From contig NZ_CP125946.1 in the NCBI RefSeq assembly GCF_030064065.1, forward strand, positions 1,116,001-1,180,000: a stretch of 64,000 nt of DNA. Reading direction: 5' to 3'. Positions 1 through 7,005 of this stretch are shown here, in pieces (within the stretch, counting starts at the first letter, position 1; each line of letters starts with the position of its first letter). This DNA comes from Rothia sp. SD9660Na. Its GTDB lineage: Bacteria > Actinomycetota > Actinomycetes > Actinomycetales > Micrococcaceae. Under the pieces are notes generated by a model. The model was given only the letters and a program-made list of their open reading frames with translations, had not been told where the DNA came from and made no database searches. Made by a program: the position numbers and the translations under genes.

Positions 1-64
1 ATTCGAGCACCTGCAGCAGGAGCGGGTGCATGGCGAAGGCATCTGATACTTTGAGCCAGCTCAT
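1..64 (-). CDS. 5' end of a replication-type mobile-element protein (partial)
   Basis: The leftward frame starting with ATG at 64 reads MSWLKVSDAFAMHPLLLQVL and runs off the window edge. Seen: 21 codons without a stop. Known: the pattern M-x-W-x-x-V-x-D-x-F-x-x-H-P is how many actinophage replisome-organiser or replication-initiation proteins begin. Inference: this is the first gene of the replication part of the element to the left. It follows the leftward early operon in the same direction. With only 21 residues the call stays tentative. Confidence 0.45.
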   Translation of the reverse strand, partial: MSWLKVSDAFAMHPLLLQVLE

Positions 65-171
65 GCTCGACCCCCAGCGGGGGAAGCATTTGCATCAAAG
101 TGATGAGGCATGCAAGGTTCCTTGTCGTTGGTGTTGTCATTAGCTGGTTATGGGGACGTTAATCTTTGTTG

Positions 172-369
172 TCATTTCGTCCCCTGCTGTTGTTCGAGGA
201 TGTCGGTGAAGGCTCCTGCGACACAGTGCCACTGGAAGATGAGGCGCTTGATGTGGTGCATGCAGTCTTCACGCTCTTCCTCAGTGAGGTGGGGGTGTGT
301 GGCCTCGTCGATCTCGACGTCGGCGACAGCGTGAGCGATTTCGGACCAGATGATGTCAGGCCGCTTCAC
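172..369 (-). CDS. Small hypothetical protein of the early operon
   Basis: A 65-residue acidic soluble protein with many charged residues, no Cys pair and no membrane segment; I do not recognise the family. It contains a predicted helical stretch around HPHLTEEEREDCMHHIKRL (residues 26-44). Its start overlaps the end of the preceding small gene (356-499) by 14 bases, which points to translational coupling in a tightly packed leftward operon. Function unknown; small proteins of this type are common in phage and integrative-element early operons. Confidence 0.6.
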   Translation of the reverse strand: MKRPDIIWSEIAHAVADVEIDEATHPHLTEEEREDCMHHIKRLIFQWHCVAGAFTDILEQQQGTK

Positions 370-499
370 GGTTGGCCTCCTTCTTAGCCAGGTCGTAGCC
401 CCAACGGGCCCATTCAGCCTCTGCGGGGCTGGGGGTGCGCTGTGGCTGGTTATCGAGGGTGTAGAGGGCGGTGGGGTATGTGGTTTCTTCGGTGATCAT
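356..499 (-). CDS. 47-residue hypothetical protein
   Basis: Starts at ATG 499, ten bases after the stop of the thioredoxin-fold gene (510-1112), and overlaps the next gene by 14 bases. The protein begins MITEETTYPTALYTLDNQ and ends in an amphipathic stretch, EWARWGYDLAKKEANREAA. A longer open frame extends upstream to 754 but that part has the repetitive Ser/Thr/Pro composition of an antisense shadow, so the short start is preferred. No known family recognised. Confidence 0.5.
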   Translation of the reverse strand: MITEETTYPTALYTLDNQPQRTPSPAEAEWARWGYDLAKKEANREAA

Positions 500-509
500 G
501 CTTGTACTT

Positions 510-1112
510 TCAGGTGGTGATGAGCTGGTTGGCGAGGTCGCCGATATGGGAGGGGATGAAGCCGGTCCACTCTTCGATGGGGTGGCCGTCCTCCGGGGCG
601 AGGGGGAAGTTGAGCTGGATGTAGGGGACAGAGCTGCGCCCTTCGCTCTTGAGGGTCTCAACGAGCTCTTCGTTGCCCGGGTCATCGAGGTAGTAGAGCT
701 TGAACTCAACGCCCTCAACAGCTGAGACAAGCTGCCCGGCACTGTTCTCGGCAATAAGCCCGACCTCCTGTAGCTTTCGTTTAGTGAGGTTGCAGGGCAT
801 ACAGCCGGTTCGCTTGGCGTACAGGGTGATGGTCTTGATAGGCATCATGGCTTCCTTTCGATTGCGTTGAGCGTGGGCAAGAACTTCGTCGAGGTTGAGC
901 CCCGGCGGGGCATTCGACCAGGCACTGGTCCTATAGGGCCTGTCGTTTGCGGCCGTGAAGAACGCGGTCACGTATTCCTGCCCTGTGGGACCCAGCGGCT
1001 GCGCCGGGTTCAGGGCGGTGGCACCCGCAACGAAGAGGACGCCAGCGAGCGCTGCCAGGAGCATGATGAAGGCGAAGCTTTCAGCGATCAGATGCAGCTG
1101 TGATGTCAGCAC
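510..1112 (-). CDS. Membrane-anchored glutaredoxin/NrdH-like protein, or two fused small genes
   Basis: Residues 89-200 begin MMPIKTITLYAKRTGCMPC and look like a glutaredoxin/NrdH thiol-disulfide carrier with a CMPC active site (about residues 104-107). Residues 1-88 form a different unit: one hydrophobic helix (about residues 13-35) and a Pro/Gly-rich linker. The frame is uninterrupted from GTG 1112, but a strong ribosome site CGAAAGGA sits 4 bases before ATG 848. So either one tethered redoxin is made, or a 112-residue redoxin (510-848) is made from the inner start while the upstream frame encodes a small membrane protein without its own stop. The gene overlaps the coiled-coil gene by 32 bases. 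A redoxin in a phage usually serves ribonucleotide reduction; that is inference here. Confidence 0.7.
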   Translation of the reverse strand: MLTSQLHLIAESFAFIMLLAALAGVLFVAGATALNPAQPLGPTGQEYVTAFFTAANDRPYRTSAWSNAPPGLNLDEVLAHAQRNRKEAMMPIKTITLYAKRTGCMPCNLTKRKLQEVGLIAENSAGQLVSAVEGVEFKLYYLDDPGNEELVETLKSEGRSSVPYIQLNFPLAPEDGHPIEEWTGFIPSHIGDLANQLITT

Positions 1113-1755
1113 GGCTTGCTCCTCTTACGAAGGTTTGGAAGGCGAGGTTGAGGGTGTTCATGATGTCGTCGATGGGCGCTGTCTGGTAGGTGCCGTGGAG
1201 CTCTATGCCGGTGGCGGTGAGGGTGATGGCGGCGCCTTCGTGGGTGCTGTGGGCAGCTGCGATAGCGGTTTCGAGTTGTTCGCGGGTTTCTTCGGTGCGG
1301 CGGCGGGCTCGGCGGAGGTTTCCTTGGAGTTCGGTGATTTTGGCTAGGAGCTTGCTGTTCTTGTTTCGCTCGGCTTCAAGCTCTTCTGTGAGGACGTCGG
1401 TGAGCCTGTTGTTTTCGGCTTCGACTTTGAGGGCTCGGGTTTCGGCTTCGGCGGTTTCGGCTCTTTCGGTCATTTTGATGAGGGCCTGGTTGAGGCCTTC
1501 GTTGATGCCGGTGAGGGTGTCGTAGCTTTCGGTGAGTCCCTGTAGTTCGTTTGTTTTTTGTTCGAACTCGGTTTCAGCTGCGGTGAGGGCATCGGAGAGC
1601 TTGTCGTTGAGGGCGGTGAGCTCAGCGATTCGTGCGTCGCGGGCTCGGTGCATGGCATCTACCCGGGCTGGGATCTTGTAGGTAGGTCGCTTGGCGGTGG
1701 CAGGTCCACCTGCTGCTTGTTTCCTTGTGGTGGCTCCGTAGACGTAGTCAGGCAT
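1081..1755 (-). CDS. Coiled-coil protein of the early operon
   Basis: A 224-residue protein. Residues 1-30 are basic and Gly/Ala-rich; residues 32-165 are a nearly continuous coiled coil with heptad-like Leu/Ala spacing and many Glu/Lys/Arg; residues 168-224 form a small C-terminal region starting at HEGAAITLTATGIELHGTYQ. There is no membrane segment. Start and stop signals overlap with the ParB-like gene upstream (TAATG at 1755-1751), so the two are translationally coupled. The role is unknown; coupling to a ParB-like gene makes a scaffold or DNA-segregation partner possible but this is not shown by the sequence. Confidence 0.65.
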   Translation of the reverse strand: MPDYVYGATTRKQAAGGPATAKRPTYKIPARVDAMHRARDARIAELTALNDKLSDALTAAETEFEQKTNELQGLTESYDTLTGINEGLNQALIKMTERAETAEAETRALKVEAENNRLTDVLTEELEAERNKNSKLLAKITELQGNLRRARRRTEETREQLETAIAAAHSTHEGAAITLTATGIELHGTYQTAPIDDIMNTLNLAFQTFVRGASRADITAASDR

Positions 1756-3200
1756 TAGAAGTTGACCTCATCGTTGATGTACATCTTGTCGAAGGTGGGC
1801 TGGTAGTAGTTCAGCGCGGCCTTTTCTGCAGGGGTGGTCGTCCAGTCGAAGAGCTGTTCGGCGGTAGTGAAGGCTCTTAGGGCTTCCCCGTGGTCGACTG
1901 TGGCGGGGTTGAAGGCTCGCAACTCGAAGATATGGCGGGCTGAGACGCTACCGTCGTTGGTGACCCCCAGCTTGGCGGCTACGAGTGCGGCGAAGAGCTT
2001 GTCGAAGCTCTGGGTGCAGGCTTTGTCGAAGAAGTCCTGGCGCATCTGGGTGATGGTTGAGCCCTCGACGTCGAATCCCAGTAGGCGGACGTAGGAGCCC
2101 ATATCTGTGGCGTCGCCAGTCATTGCCAGGGCTAGCCCGTATGAGGCGCCGTTCTTGTTGAGGGTCTTGGGGTGCTCGAGGTGGTGCAAGATGTGCTCGG
2201 TGAAGCTCTTACGGGCAGCGGCAAGGTTCTTGATCAGGCCAGCTTCGATTCGCTCAGATTCGAGCTGTTCGGGGCTTTTGGCCGGGGTGGTGGGCTCTTG
2301 GCCGGTCGCTGCGTTTGCCTTGGTGCGCCAGATGTAGGTGGCGCCCGGGCGGGCGATGACGGCTACCTCAGCAGGGGTTACACCCTTGGGTAGGAGCTGA
2401 TCCAGCTGGCTTTTAGTGTTCTGGGCAACAGCTTTGGGCGTTTTAGGCAGCTCCCCGGAGAGGGAAGCTAAGGAGACGGTGAATCCGGCTTCGTTAGCCG
2501 CGGCGCCGTCTTCGAAGATGGTGACGCCAAAGCTCTTGAGGCTGGCGATGGCGATATCGGTGTAGGTCTCGTCTTCTACCTGTTGCTGGGCTTGCTTGTA
2601 GTAGTAGTCGAAGTTGTAGCCGGTTGATTCTTCTTCGAGCTTCTCGGCCAGCTCGGGGTGGTCAGCGAACTCAGCAATCTTGAGGACGCGGTCGAGGGTG
2701 ACTTGCCCGGCGTCAAGCTTTTCTTTCACAGTGGCTGAGGCTCCGCTTGCTTTTTTGTACCGCTTGACGGTTGAGATGTGCTTGCCGATGCCTTTTGAGA
2801 CTTGCTGGGCGGTGTTGCCCATGTCGAAGAGAGCGCGGACGCCGGCGATTTCCTCGGAGGGTTTGAGGTCGGTGCGCTGCAGGTTCTCGATGAGCATGAT
2901 TTCCATCTGCTCGGAGTCGCTGAGGTCAGCTGGAGCGATGTTGGCTAGGACAGTATCGAAGCCGGCGGCACGGGCGGCTGCGATGCGGCGGTGGCCGATG
3001 AGGATTTGGTAGTCGCCTTCGATGGCGGGGTGGGGCATGACCAGCACGGTTTGGGTGATGCCCTTGGCGCGAATTGCTTCGGTTAGCTCGCTCAGGTCGC
3101 CAAGGTCTTGGCGGGGGTTCTGTGGGTGAGCGCGTAGAGCGCTGACGGGTAGACGGGAGGTTGTGCAGCGGGCGAGGAAGTCGTTGGCGGGGGTTGTCAT
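1755..3200 (-). CDS. ParB/Spo0J-family DNA-binding protein
   Basis: A 481-residue protein with the ParB N-terminal nuclease-like domain: LPVSALRAHPQNPRQDLGDL at residues 17-36, the arginine patch IGHRRIAAARAAGF at 68-81, ENLQRTDLKPSE at 104-115, then a helix-turn-helix region at about 120-190 (TAQQVSKGIGKHISTVKRYK). The C-terminal 270 residues are long, charged and unlike the short dimerisation tail of chromosomal ParB, so this is an element-borne variant. No ParA ATPase is present in the visible part. In the family such proteins bind centromere-like sites and use CTP; in phages they often act as regulators. The start has a GAAAGAA ribosome site. Confidence 0.8.
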   Translation of the reverse strand: MTTPANDFLARCTTSRLPVSALRAHPQNPRQDLGDLSELTEAIRAKGITQTVLVMPHPAIEGDYQILIGHRRIAAARAAGFDTVLANIAPADLSDSEQMEIMLIENLQRTDLKPSEEIAGVRALFDMGNTAQQVSKGIGKHISTVKRYKKASGASATVKEKLDAGQVTLDRVLKIAEFADHPELAEKLEEESTGYNFDYYYKQAQQQVEDETYTDIAIASLKSFGVTIFEDGAAANEAGFTVSLASLSGELPKTPKAVAQNTKSQLDQLLPKGVTPAEVAVIARPGATYIWRTKANAATGQEPTTPAKSPEQLESERIEAGLIKNLAAARKSFTEHILHHLEHPKTLNKNGASYGLALAMTGDATDMGSYVRLLGFDVEGSTITQMRQDFFDKACTQSFDKLFAALVAAKLGVTNDGSVSARHIFELRAFNPATVDHGEALRAFTTAEQLFDWTTTPAEKAALNYYQPTFDKMYINDEVNF

Positions 3201-3285
3201 GGTGTGCGTTCTTTCGACGGGCTTAGGGTGGATGGAAACTTCGTGGGAAATTTTTGTGCAGTTTTTTCGGGGGTTCTGGCATGGG

Positions 3286-3486
3286 CTAGGGGGTTGCGCC
3301 TGCTTTTGTGTCCGCGGTTTCCTGCCAGAGCTGCATCAGCCATACTGCGCCGTAGACGGCGAGGGCGCAGCCGGTGAGGGGCTGGGCGTTGAAGGGCCCG
3401 CCAGCGGTGATGTGCTCGATGAGTAGCAGCAGGCCCAGGGTGAGCAGGGCGGTGGCTAGAAGAGGCCGGCGGTGGGTGGTTCGCAT
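3286..3486 (-). CDS. Small two-helix membrane protein
   Basis: A 66-residue protein with a basic N-terminus (MRTTHRR), a first hydrophobic helix at residues 9-25 (LATALLTLGLLLLIEH) and a second at about 39-53 (LTGCALAVYGAVWLMQL). Family unknown. Its start lies inside the end of the preceding gene (31-base overlap), typical of packed phage operons. A holin-like or generic membrane role is possible but nothing in the sequence decides it. Confidence 0.55.
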   Translation of the reverse strand: MRTTHRRPLLATALLTLGLLLLIEHITAGGPFNAQPLTGCALAVYGAVWLMQLWQETADTKAGATP

Positions 3487-3785
3487 TCTGAGCTCCTGTG
3501 AAGAATGATTTTTTCGGTGGTGTAGGTGGCGATGTGTACGGGGCCGTCGGCGGTGAGTAGACGTACCTTGCGGCTGGTTTCGTCGACGTCGATGGGGTCT
3601 GGGCCGGTGCCCAGGGCTTCGCGTAGGGCGGCTTTGAGAGCGTGGTCGCGGACTTCGCGGGTGCGGTCGTCGGCTTTGTATTCGCGGTAGCTGAAGGTGG
3701 TGGAGATGATGGGTTTGGGTGCGAAGGGGCGGACGTCGCGGATTCCTAGTCGTTCTGCCCGGATCAGCTTGGTTTTACGAGTCAT
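3456..3785 (-). CDS. Hypothetical soluble protein
   Basis: A 109-residue protein that begins MTRKTKLIRAERLGIRDVRP and has a mixed alpha/beta pattern with a charged centre (DDRTREVRDHALKAALREAL, residues 41-60) and a beta-rich C-terminal half. No motif I recognise. It overlaps the zinc-finger-like gene upstream by 11 bases and the membrane protein gene downstream by 31 bases. Only its place in the operon and its normal amino-acid composition support it as a gene. Confidence 0.6.
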   Translation of the reverse strand: MTRKTKLIRAERLGIRDVRPFAPKPIISTTFSYREYKADDRTREVRDHALKAALREALGTGPDPIDVDETSRKVRLLTADGPVHIATYTTEKIILHRSSECEPPTAGLF

Positions 3786-3951
3786 GAGGGTTCTTCTGTG
3801 GTTTTAGAGGGTGAACGGTGGTCATATGCTCATTGGCTAGTAACTCGAGTTCTTCTTCGTCTGCCATGAGCCCTAGTTCGCTGGTGGAGACCCGCGAGAT
3901 ATGCCAGTCGCAGAGCTGGCAGGCGTACTCGGTGATGTACTTGCGCTTCAC
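3775..3951 (-). CDS. 58-residue C2H2-type zinc-finger-like protein, GTG start
   Basis: Starts at GTG 3951 in a GTGA overlap with the stop of the upstream HTH gene, a classic coupling signal. The protein begins VKRKYITEYACQLCDWHISR and carries CQLC (residues 10-13) and, about 30 residues later, H-M-T-T-V-H: a CxxC...HxxxxH metal-binding pattern. Small C2H2/treble-clef proteins of this kind are frequent in actinophage early operons, where they may bind DNA or act as host-takeover factors. That role is inference; the metal ligands and coupling are visible. Confidence 0.6.
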   Translation of the reverse strand: MKRKYITEYACQLCDWHISRVSTSELGLMADEEELELLANEHMTTVHPLKPQKNPHDS

Positions 3952-4211
3952 GCGACGCTCCTGAGCTTGGGGGTTGGGTCGAAGGTTAAGGATTCGACGA
4001 GTTGGTTGATTTGGCTTGCGCGGAGCCGGTAGACGGGGCGGGTGCCTCCGGGGTTTAGATCGACGTAGGCGATATCGCCGGCGGCAATTTTGGCACGTAA
4101 GTAGTTGGCGGAGTCGTAGCCGAGGAGCTCGGCTGCGTCTTCGAGCTTGTAGAGACGGTCGACCAGGACGACGTCGTCGCGGGGTTCAATCTGGGGGAGT
4201 GGGTGTGGCAT
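3948..4211 (-). CDS. Excisionase/MerR-like helix-turn-helix protein
   Basis: An 87-residue protein. Residues 19-65 match the short winged-helix DNA-binding domain of excisionases (YKLEDAAELLGYDSANYLRA followed by a wing with GGTRPVYRL). Such proteins direct integrase in excision or regulate early genes. The ATG at 4211 has the operon's typical CGAAAGGA ribosome site. It overlaps the zinc-finger-like gene by 4 bases. It lies far from the integrase gene, so excision control is only one possibility; a DNA-binding regulator is the safer call. Confidence 0.6.
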   Translation of the reverse strand: MPHPLPQIEPRDDVVLVDRLYKLEDAAELLGYDSANYLRAKIAAGDIAYVDLNPGGTRPVYRLRASQINQLVESLTFDPTPKLRSVA

Positions 4212-4226
4212 GGCGGTTTCCTTTCG

Positions 4227-4254
4227 GGGGCGGACGTCGTCGTCCGCCCCTTTT
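4227..4254 (+). terminator. Perfect stem-loop with T-run, before the HTH gene
   Basis: GGGGCGGACG at 4227-4236 pairs with CGTCCGCCCC at 4241-4250 around a 4-base loop and is followed by TTTT on the + strand. It could end rightward transcripts. On the leftward strand the same stem lies just upstream of the ribosome site of the HTH gene (start 4211), so it could instead be a 5' leader hairpin. Confidence 0.5.
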
Positions 4255-4272
4255 GCGTGGTGGCTTGTGGTG

Positions 4273-4680
4273 TTACTTGCCGTTGGTCTGGATGTCGATG
4301 TCGGGGATGACCGACTTGGGGTTCATGATTACCTTGCGGTGGTAGACGCTGACGTTCTTGGAGTCGAGCTGCTCAACCAGGTAGTAGGAGTTGTCAGAGA
4401 GCCCGAAGTAGTCTTTGGTGATTCCGCCGTCGGTGTCTTTGCAGGTGACTTGCAGCTGGTTCTTGTCGTCCTTGTTGATGGAGCAGAAGCCTTCGACGAC
4501 GAAGGTGGTGTCGTTGGTGATGCCGTTGATGAAGGTGACTCGGCGGTTGATTTCGAAGTTGTCTGCTGCGGTTGAGACGTTTTCGGAGGCGCGGTTTGCC
4601 TGGGAGGTGCAGCCGGTGAGGATTGCGGTGAGCAGCAGGGCTGCACTGAGGGCTTTGAGGGTGGTGGTTTTCTTGGCTAT
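4273..4680 (-). CDS. Phage-type beta-sandwich lipoprotein with apparent ATA start
   Basis: An open leftward frame of 136 codons. The protein has a lipoprotein signal, AKKTTTLKAL then a hydrophobic stretch and the lipobox LTGC (Cys at residue 23-24), followed by a compact Cys-containing domain with NFEINRRVTFINGIT (about 41-55), VEGFCSI, LGLSDN-like FGLSDNSYYLVEQLD and ending VIPDIDIQTNGK. This order of motifs is that of the beta-sandwich lipoproteins of actinophages and prophages. The first codon after a well-placed AAGGAG ribosome site (7-base spacing) is ATA at 4680-4678. No ATG, GTG or TTG lies between the upstream in-frame stop and the signal peptide. Either ATA is used, or the start codon has mutated and the gene is silent. 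Confidence 0.7.
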   Translation of the reverse strand: MAKKTTTLKALSAALLLTAILTGCTSQANRASENVSTAADNFEINRRVTFINGITNDTTFVVEGFCSINKDDKNQLQVTCKDTDGGITKDYFGLSDNSYYLVEQLDSKNVSVYHRKVIMNPKSVIPDIDIQTNGK

Positions 4681-4691
4681 GGAGGTTCTCC

Positions 4692-4784
4692 TTATTTGGG
4701 CTTACGATTCGAGGTGATAACGGCAAATGCCAGGAAGATAATGGCGATGGACTGGAAAGTGTCGATGAGGTCTGTTAACTGCAT
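4692..4784 (-). CDS. 30-residue membrane peptide
   Basis: A short leftward frame from ATG 4784: MQLTDLIDTFQSIAIIFLAF and then AVITSNRKPK. It has one hydrophobic helix (about residues 12-24) and a basic tail. It ends 11 bases before the lipoprotein gene, and its last codons contain the AAGGAG that serves the lipoprotein start. Tiny membrane peptides next to lipoprotein genes are typical of actinophages. Support is the sensible membrane topology and operon fit only. Confidence 0.45.
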   Translation of the reverse strand: MQLTDLIDTFQSIAIIFLAFAVITSNRKPK

Positions 4785-4808
4785 TGGTTTTTTCCGATAA
4801 TTGGTTGT

Positions 4809-5543
4809 ATGGATGTTTTAGAAATTGTTTTGACCATGTTGAGCATGGCTGGTGCGGTATTTGCTTGGTATCAGGCCAATGGCTCGAAGAAAGCTCGTGC
4901 TGAGGCGGCTGATGCTGTGTCTCGTGCTGAGGTTCAGGCCAAGAGTGCTTTTGCTCAGGCTTATGAGGCGCGTAAGCAGGCTGAGGCGACTCAACGGTTG
5001 GCTGATTCTTTGCAAGAGCAGGTGGCCGCTGCTGAGAAGTCTGTTGCTGAGGCCCAGCGGGCTAACAAGATTGCTAAGAAGCGGTTGAAGCTTCTGGAGA
5101 AGCAAGTTGATCAAGCCAATGAGAGCAATCATGTTGTTCTTGAGTTTGATGAGTCTGAGGATGAGCCTGGCTTAGTGGTAATCCAGAATGTTGGTTCGGG
5201 TTTCGCTCATGATTTTGAGGGCATTGTTCTTTATGGTGATGAGCATGTTGAGGTTTCAGCGTCATTGTTGCCACCTGGTGGGTCTTGTAGCGTTTTGGTG
5301 CCGGGGCTAAAGGCTGATACTGAGGAGTATCAGGTTGAGCTTGAGAGGTATGAGCTTGCTCTTGCAGAGAGTCGGGGGCCTGCCCCTAAGCGAAAGGCTG
5401 GGGGTGGGCTATTTGACTATGAGATAGCTATGCCTCGTCCTTTGGTGCCTCCTATGCAGCCTTTGCCTTCGATGGTGCCTTTGCGTTTGGAGGCTTCGTG
5501 GCGGTCTCCTGCTGGTCGGCCGCAGGAATATAGGTCTTCATAG
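4809..5543 (+). CDS. Membrane-anchored coiled-coil protein
   Basis: A 244-residue protein: an N-terminal hydrophobic helix (residues 4-22, IVLTMLSMAGAVFAWYQ), an Ala/Glu/Lys-rich coiled coil at about 26-108, then a beta-rich domain (HVVLEFDESEDEPGLVVIQN from 112) and a Pro-rich tail. Codon use is T-rich compared with neighbours. It is read rightward, divergent from the 30-residue membrane peptide gene. A GATAAT hexamer at 4795-4800 ends 8 bases before the ATG, so the transcript may be leaderless. Family unknown. Confidence 0.6.
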   Translation: MDVLEIVLTMLSMAGAVFAWYQANGSKKARAEAADAVSRAEVQAKSAFAQAYEARKQAEATQRLADSLQEQVAAAEKSVAEAQRANKIAKKRLKLLEKQVDQANESNHVVLEFDESEDEPGLVVIQNVGSGFAHDFEGIVLYGDEHVEVSASLLPPGGSCSVLVPGLKADTEEYQVELERYELALAESRGPAPKRKAGGGLFDYEIAMPRPLVPPMQPLPSMVPLRLEASWRSPAGRPQEYRSS

Positions 5544-5610
5544 GTTCTTGTTCCTTTCGGGGTTTGCCCCTTCTGCCTGTGTGGGTGGGAGGGGCTTTTG
5601 TGTGGGGCGG

Positions 5611-5703
5611 ACGCCGCCGGACGGGTCTTCCGCGCGGGGCGGGTTAACGAGATACTTGGGTTGGGCTACAAGGGTTGTAGCTGGCTAGTATTTGGAGGTT
5701 TAT
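5611..5703 (+). promoter_or_regulatory. Promoter-operator copy A of a duplicated upstream region
   Basis: TTAACG at 5644-5649, a 17-base spacer and TACAAG at 5667-5672 form a good promoter. The -10 is overlapped by the inverted repeat GCTACA-agggt-TGTAGC (5665-5681), a likely operator. A GGAGG ribosome site follows before GTG 5705. The whole block is repeated with few changes at 6523-6618. Confidence 0.6.
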
Positions 5704-5704
5704 T

Positions 5705-6043
5705 GTGCGAATCGGTTTCATTAGGGATAACTCCCCGGCCCGTAACGTCTTGCTGGAGGCCCCGGCTGAGGTAGTGGCTTTTGTTCAGCACTACACGAGG
5801 CTCAATGACAGACGGAGGGATTGGGTTCCTTTGGTGGTTGTCCACCTTGATGATTCGGAGTCGAACGCCGGTAGGGCGGTTGTCTTGTACGGGGTAGATA
5901 TTTATGAATTTGATGTGCCTGACGGCTATGACCCTGCTGGTTTTGATGAGCTGGTGAGGGTCTTTGATCTGACCTTTTTAGAAGACCGGTACTTTATTTT
6001 TGACCATTACTGGAATCCTTTGCCGACTCGGGAAGAGGATTAG
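5705..6043 (+). CDS. Hypothetical acidic protein under operator A
   Basis: A 112-residue protein starting at GTG 5705 (MRIGFIRDNSPARNVLLEA) with GGAGG 7 bases upstream. It has a mixed alpha/beta pattern, is Asp/Glu-rich, and ends in an aromatic stretch (FLEDRYFIFDHYWNPLPT). No family recognised. The 3' end overlaps the convergent HNH gene by 50 bases, so antisense transcription could couple them. It shares its upstream regulatory block with the gene at 6619. Confidence 0.6.
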   Translation: MRIGFIRDNSPARNVLLEAPAEVVAFVQHYTRLNDRRRDWVPLVVVHLDDSESNAGRAVVLYGVDIYEFDVPDGYDPAGFDELVRVFDLTFLEDRYFIFDHYWNPLPTREED

Positions 6044-6497
6044 GAGTCCTGGGGGTCTTGCCCTCTGCATGGTCTTGTGACCGTTCCCGGTTGCAGGGCA
6101 GGCATGAGACCACCATGTCTTCGGGTGTTTTTGCTCCCTGACCAACATTGACGTGGGAGTAGGTGGCGGCGGCGCTGGATTTGCGGTCAGTCCAGGTGAC
6201 GGTGGCCCCGCAGTAGCGGCAGGTATCTCCGTCTCGTTCTCGGACCGCTAGGGTGAGCTGGCGGTTCCTGGTGTCTTTTTGCCGGGTCTGGTCCCAGTCC
6301 CGTTCTGGGCGGGTGATGAGTCGTCGCTTGAGCAGTGCTGTTTCTTCAACGATTTCTTCCCAGTATTCGTTGAGGTACTCTTCCTTGTAGATTGCTTCAC
6401 TGACGAGACAGGACAGTTTTTCCATGTCGGCTTTTAGCCCGATGAGGGCTACACGGCGGTCTTGTGCAGTGGCTTTTCGTGAGGTGGGCCAGGGCAT
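5994..6497 (-). CDS. HNH endonuclease
   Basis: A 167-residue protein. The C-terminal half carries an HNH/McrA-type nuclease: CRYCGATVTW (about residues 94-103), a central SHVNVGQGAK with the His (about 114-123), and CLPCNRERSQDHAEGK (about 133-148). Two CxxC pairs bind zinc. The N-terminal half is helical. Known: HNH nucleases in phages cut DNA for packaging or homing, or act as defence. Here it stands in the early region rather than next to terminase genes, so a homing or replication-linked role is more likely than packaging. A CGAAAGGA ribosome site precedes ATG 6497. Confidence 0.8.
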   Translation of the reverse strand: MPWPTSRKATAQDRRVALIGLKADMEKLSCLVSEAIYKEEYLNEYWEEIVEETALLKRRLITRPERDWDQTRQKDTRNRQLTLAVRERDGDTCRYCGATVTWTDRKSSAAATYSHVNVGQGAKTPEDMVVSCLPCNRERSQDHAEGKTPRTPNPLPESAKDSSNGQK

Positions 6498-6522
6498 GGA
6501 TGGTTTTCCTTTCGGGTGGCGG

Positions 6523-6618
6523 GGCGGACGCCGGCGGGAGGGTCTTCCGCGCCGGACGGATTAACGAGATACTTAGGGTGAGCTACAAGGGCTGTAGCTC
6601 GTGAAACTAGGAGGGTTT
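6523..6618 (+). promoter_or_regulatory. Promoter-operator copy B of the duplicated upstream region
   Basis: Same layout as copy A: TTAACG (6561-6566), 17-base spacer, TACAAG (6584-6589), with the perfect inverted repeat AGCTACA-agggc-TGTAGCT (6581-6599) over the -10. A GGAGG ribosome site leads into ATG 6619. Conservation between the copies covers the promoter and operator while the genes behind them differ. Confidence 0.6.
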
Positions 6619-7005
6619 ATGGCTACTAAGACAGCCAAAATGAAGTTTTTTCTTCCGAGCGAATCATTCGAGTTCGAAACCGACATTAACTTCGTGAGGG
6701 CATATGAAGAGCTTGTCCTTTCTGCAAACAGCGCTTCGTTTCTTTCGGCTTCGAAGGCCGTTCAGTTGGTCTTTCCCGATAAGCGCCTGACGCTGAGGTT
6801 AGATACACCCTTTACGAGTGAGAGGGTTGGGGAAGAGGGCCTTGATGAAAGGACTATTGGCTCATACTTCGAGCTCTTGAAGGTGACAGTTTTCTACAAT
6901 TCCCAGATCATTCTTGATGAAGCTGGTAACTTTATCGAGCCCTCTGAAGATATTTTGAAGGCCGCTAAAGAATGGTCAGAGGATACTTCCTCAGAAGATG
7001 ATTAA
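6619..7005 (+). CDS. Hypothetical protein under operator B
   Basis: A 128-residue acidic protein starting MATKTAKMKFFLPSESFEFE. A GTG start at 6601 is also open, but ATG 6619 has the GGAGG ribosome site and matches the position of the start in the duplicated upstream block, so it is preferred. The protein looks globular (beta-rich N-terminus, helical C-terminus ILKAAKEWSED). Family unknown. It ends 4 bases inside the convergent gene at 7002. Confidence 0.6.
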   Translation: MATKTAKMKFFLPSESFEFETDINFVRAYEELVLSANSASFLSASKAVQLVFPDKRLTLRLDTPFTSERVGEEGLDERTIGSYFELLKVTVFYNSQIILDEAGNFIEPSEDILKAAKEWSEDTSSEDD

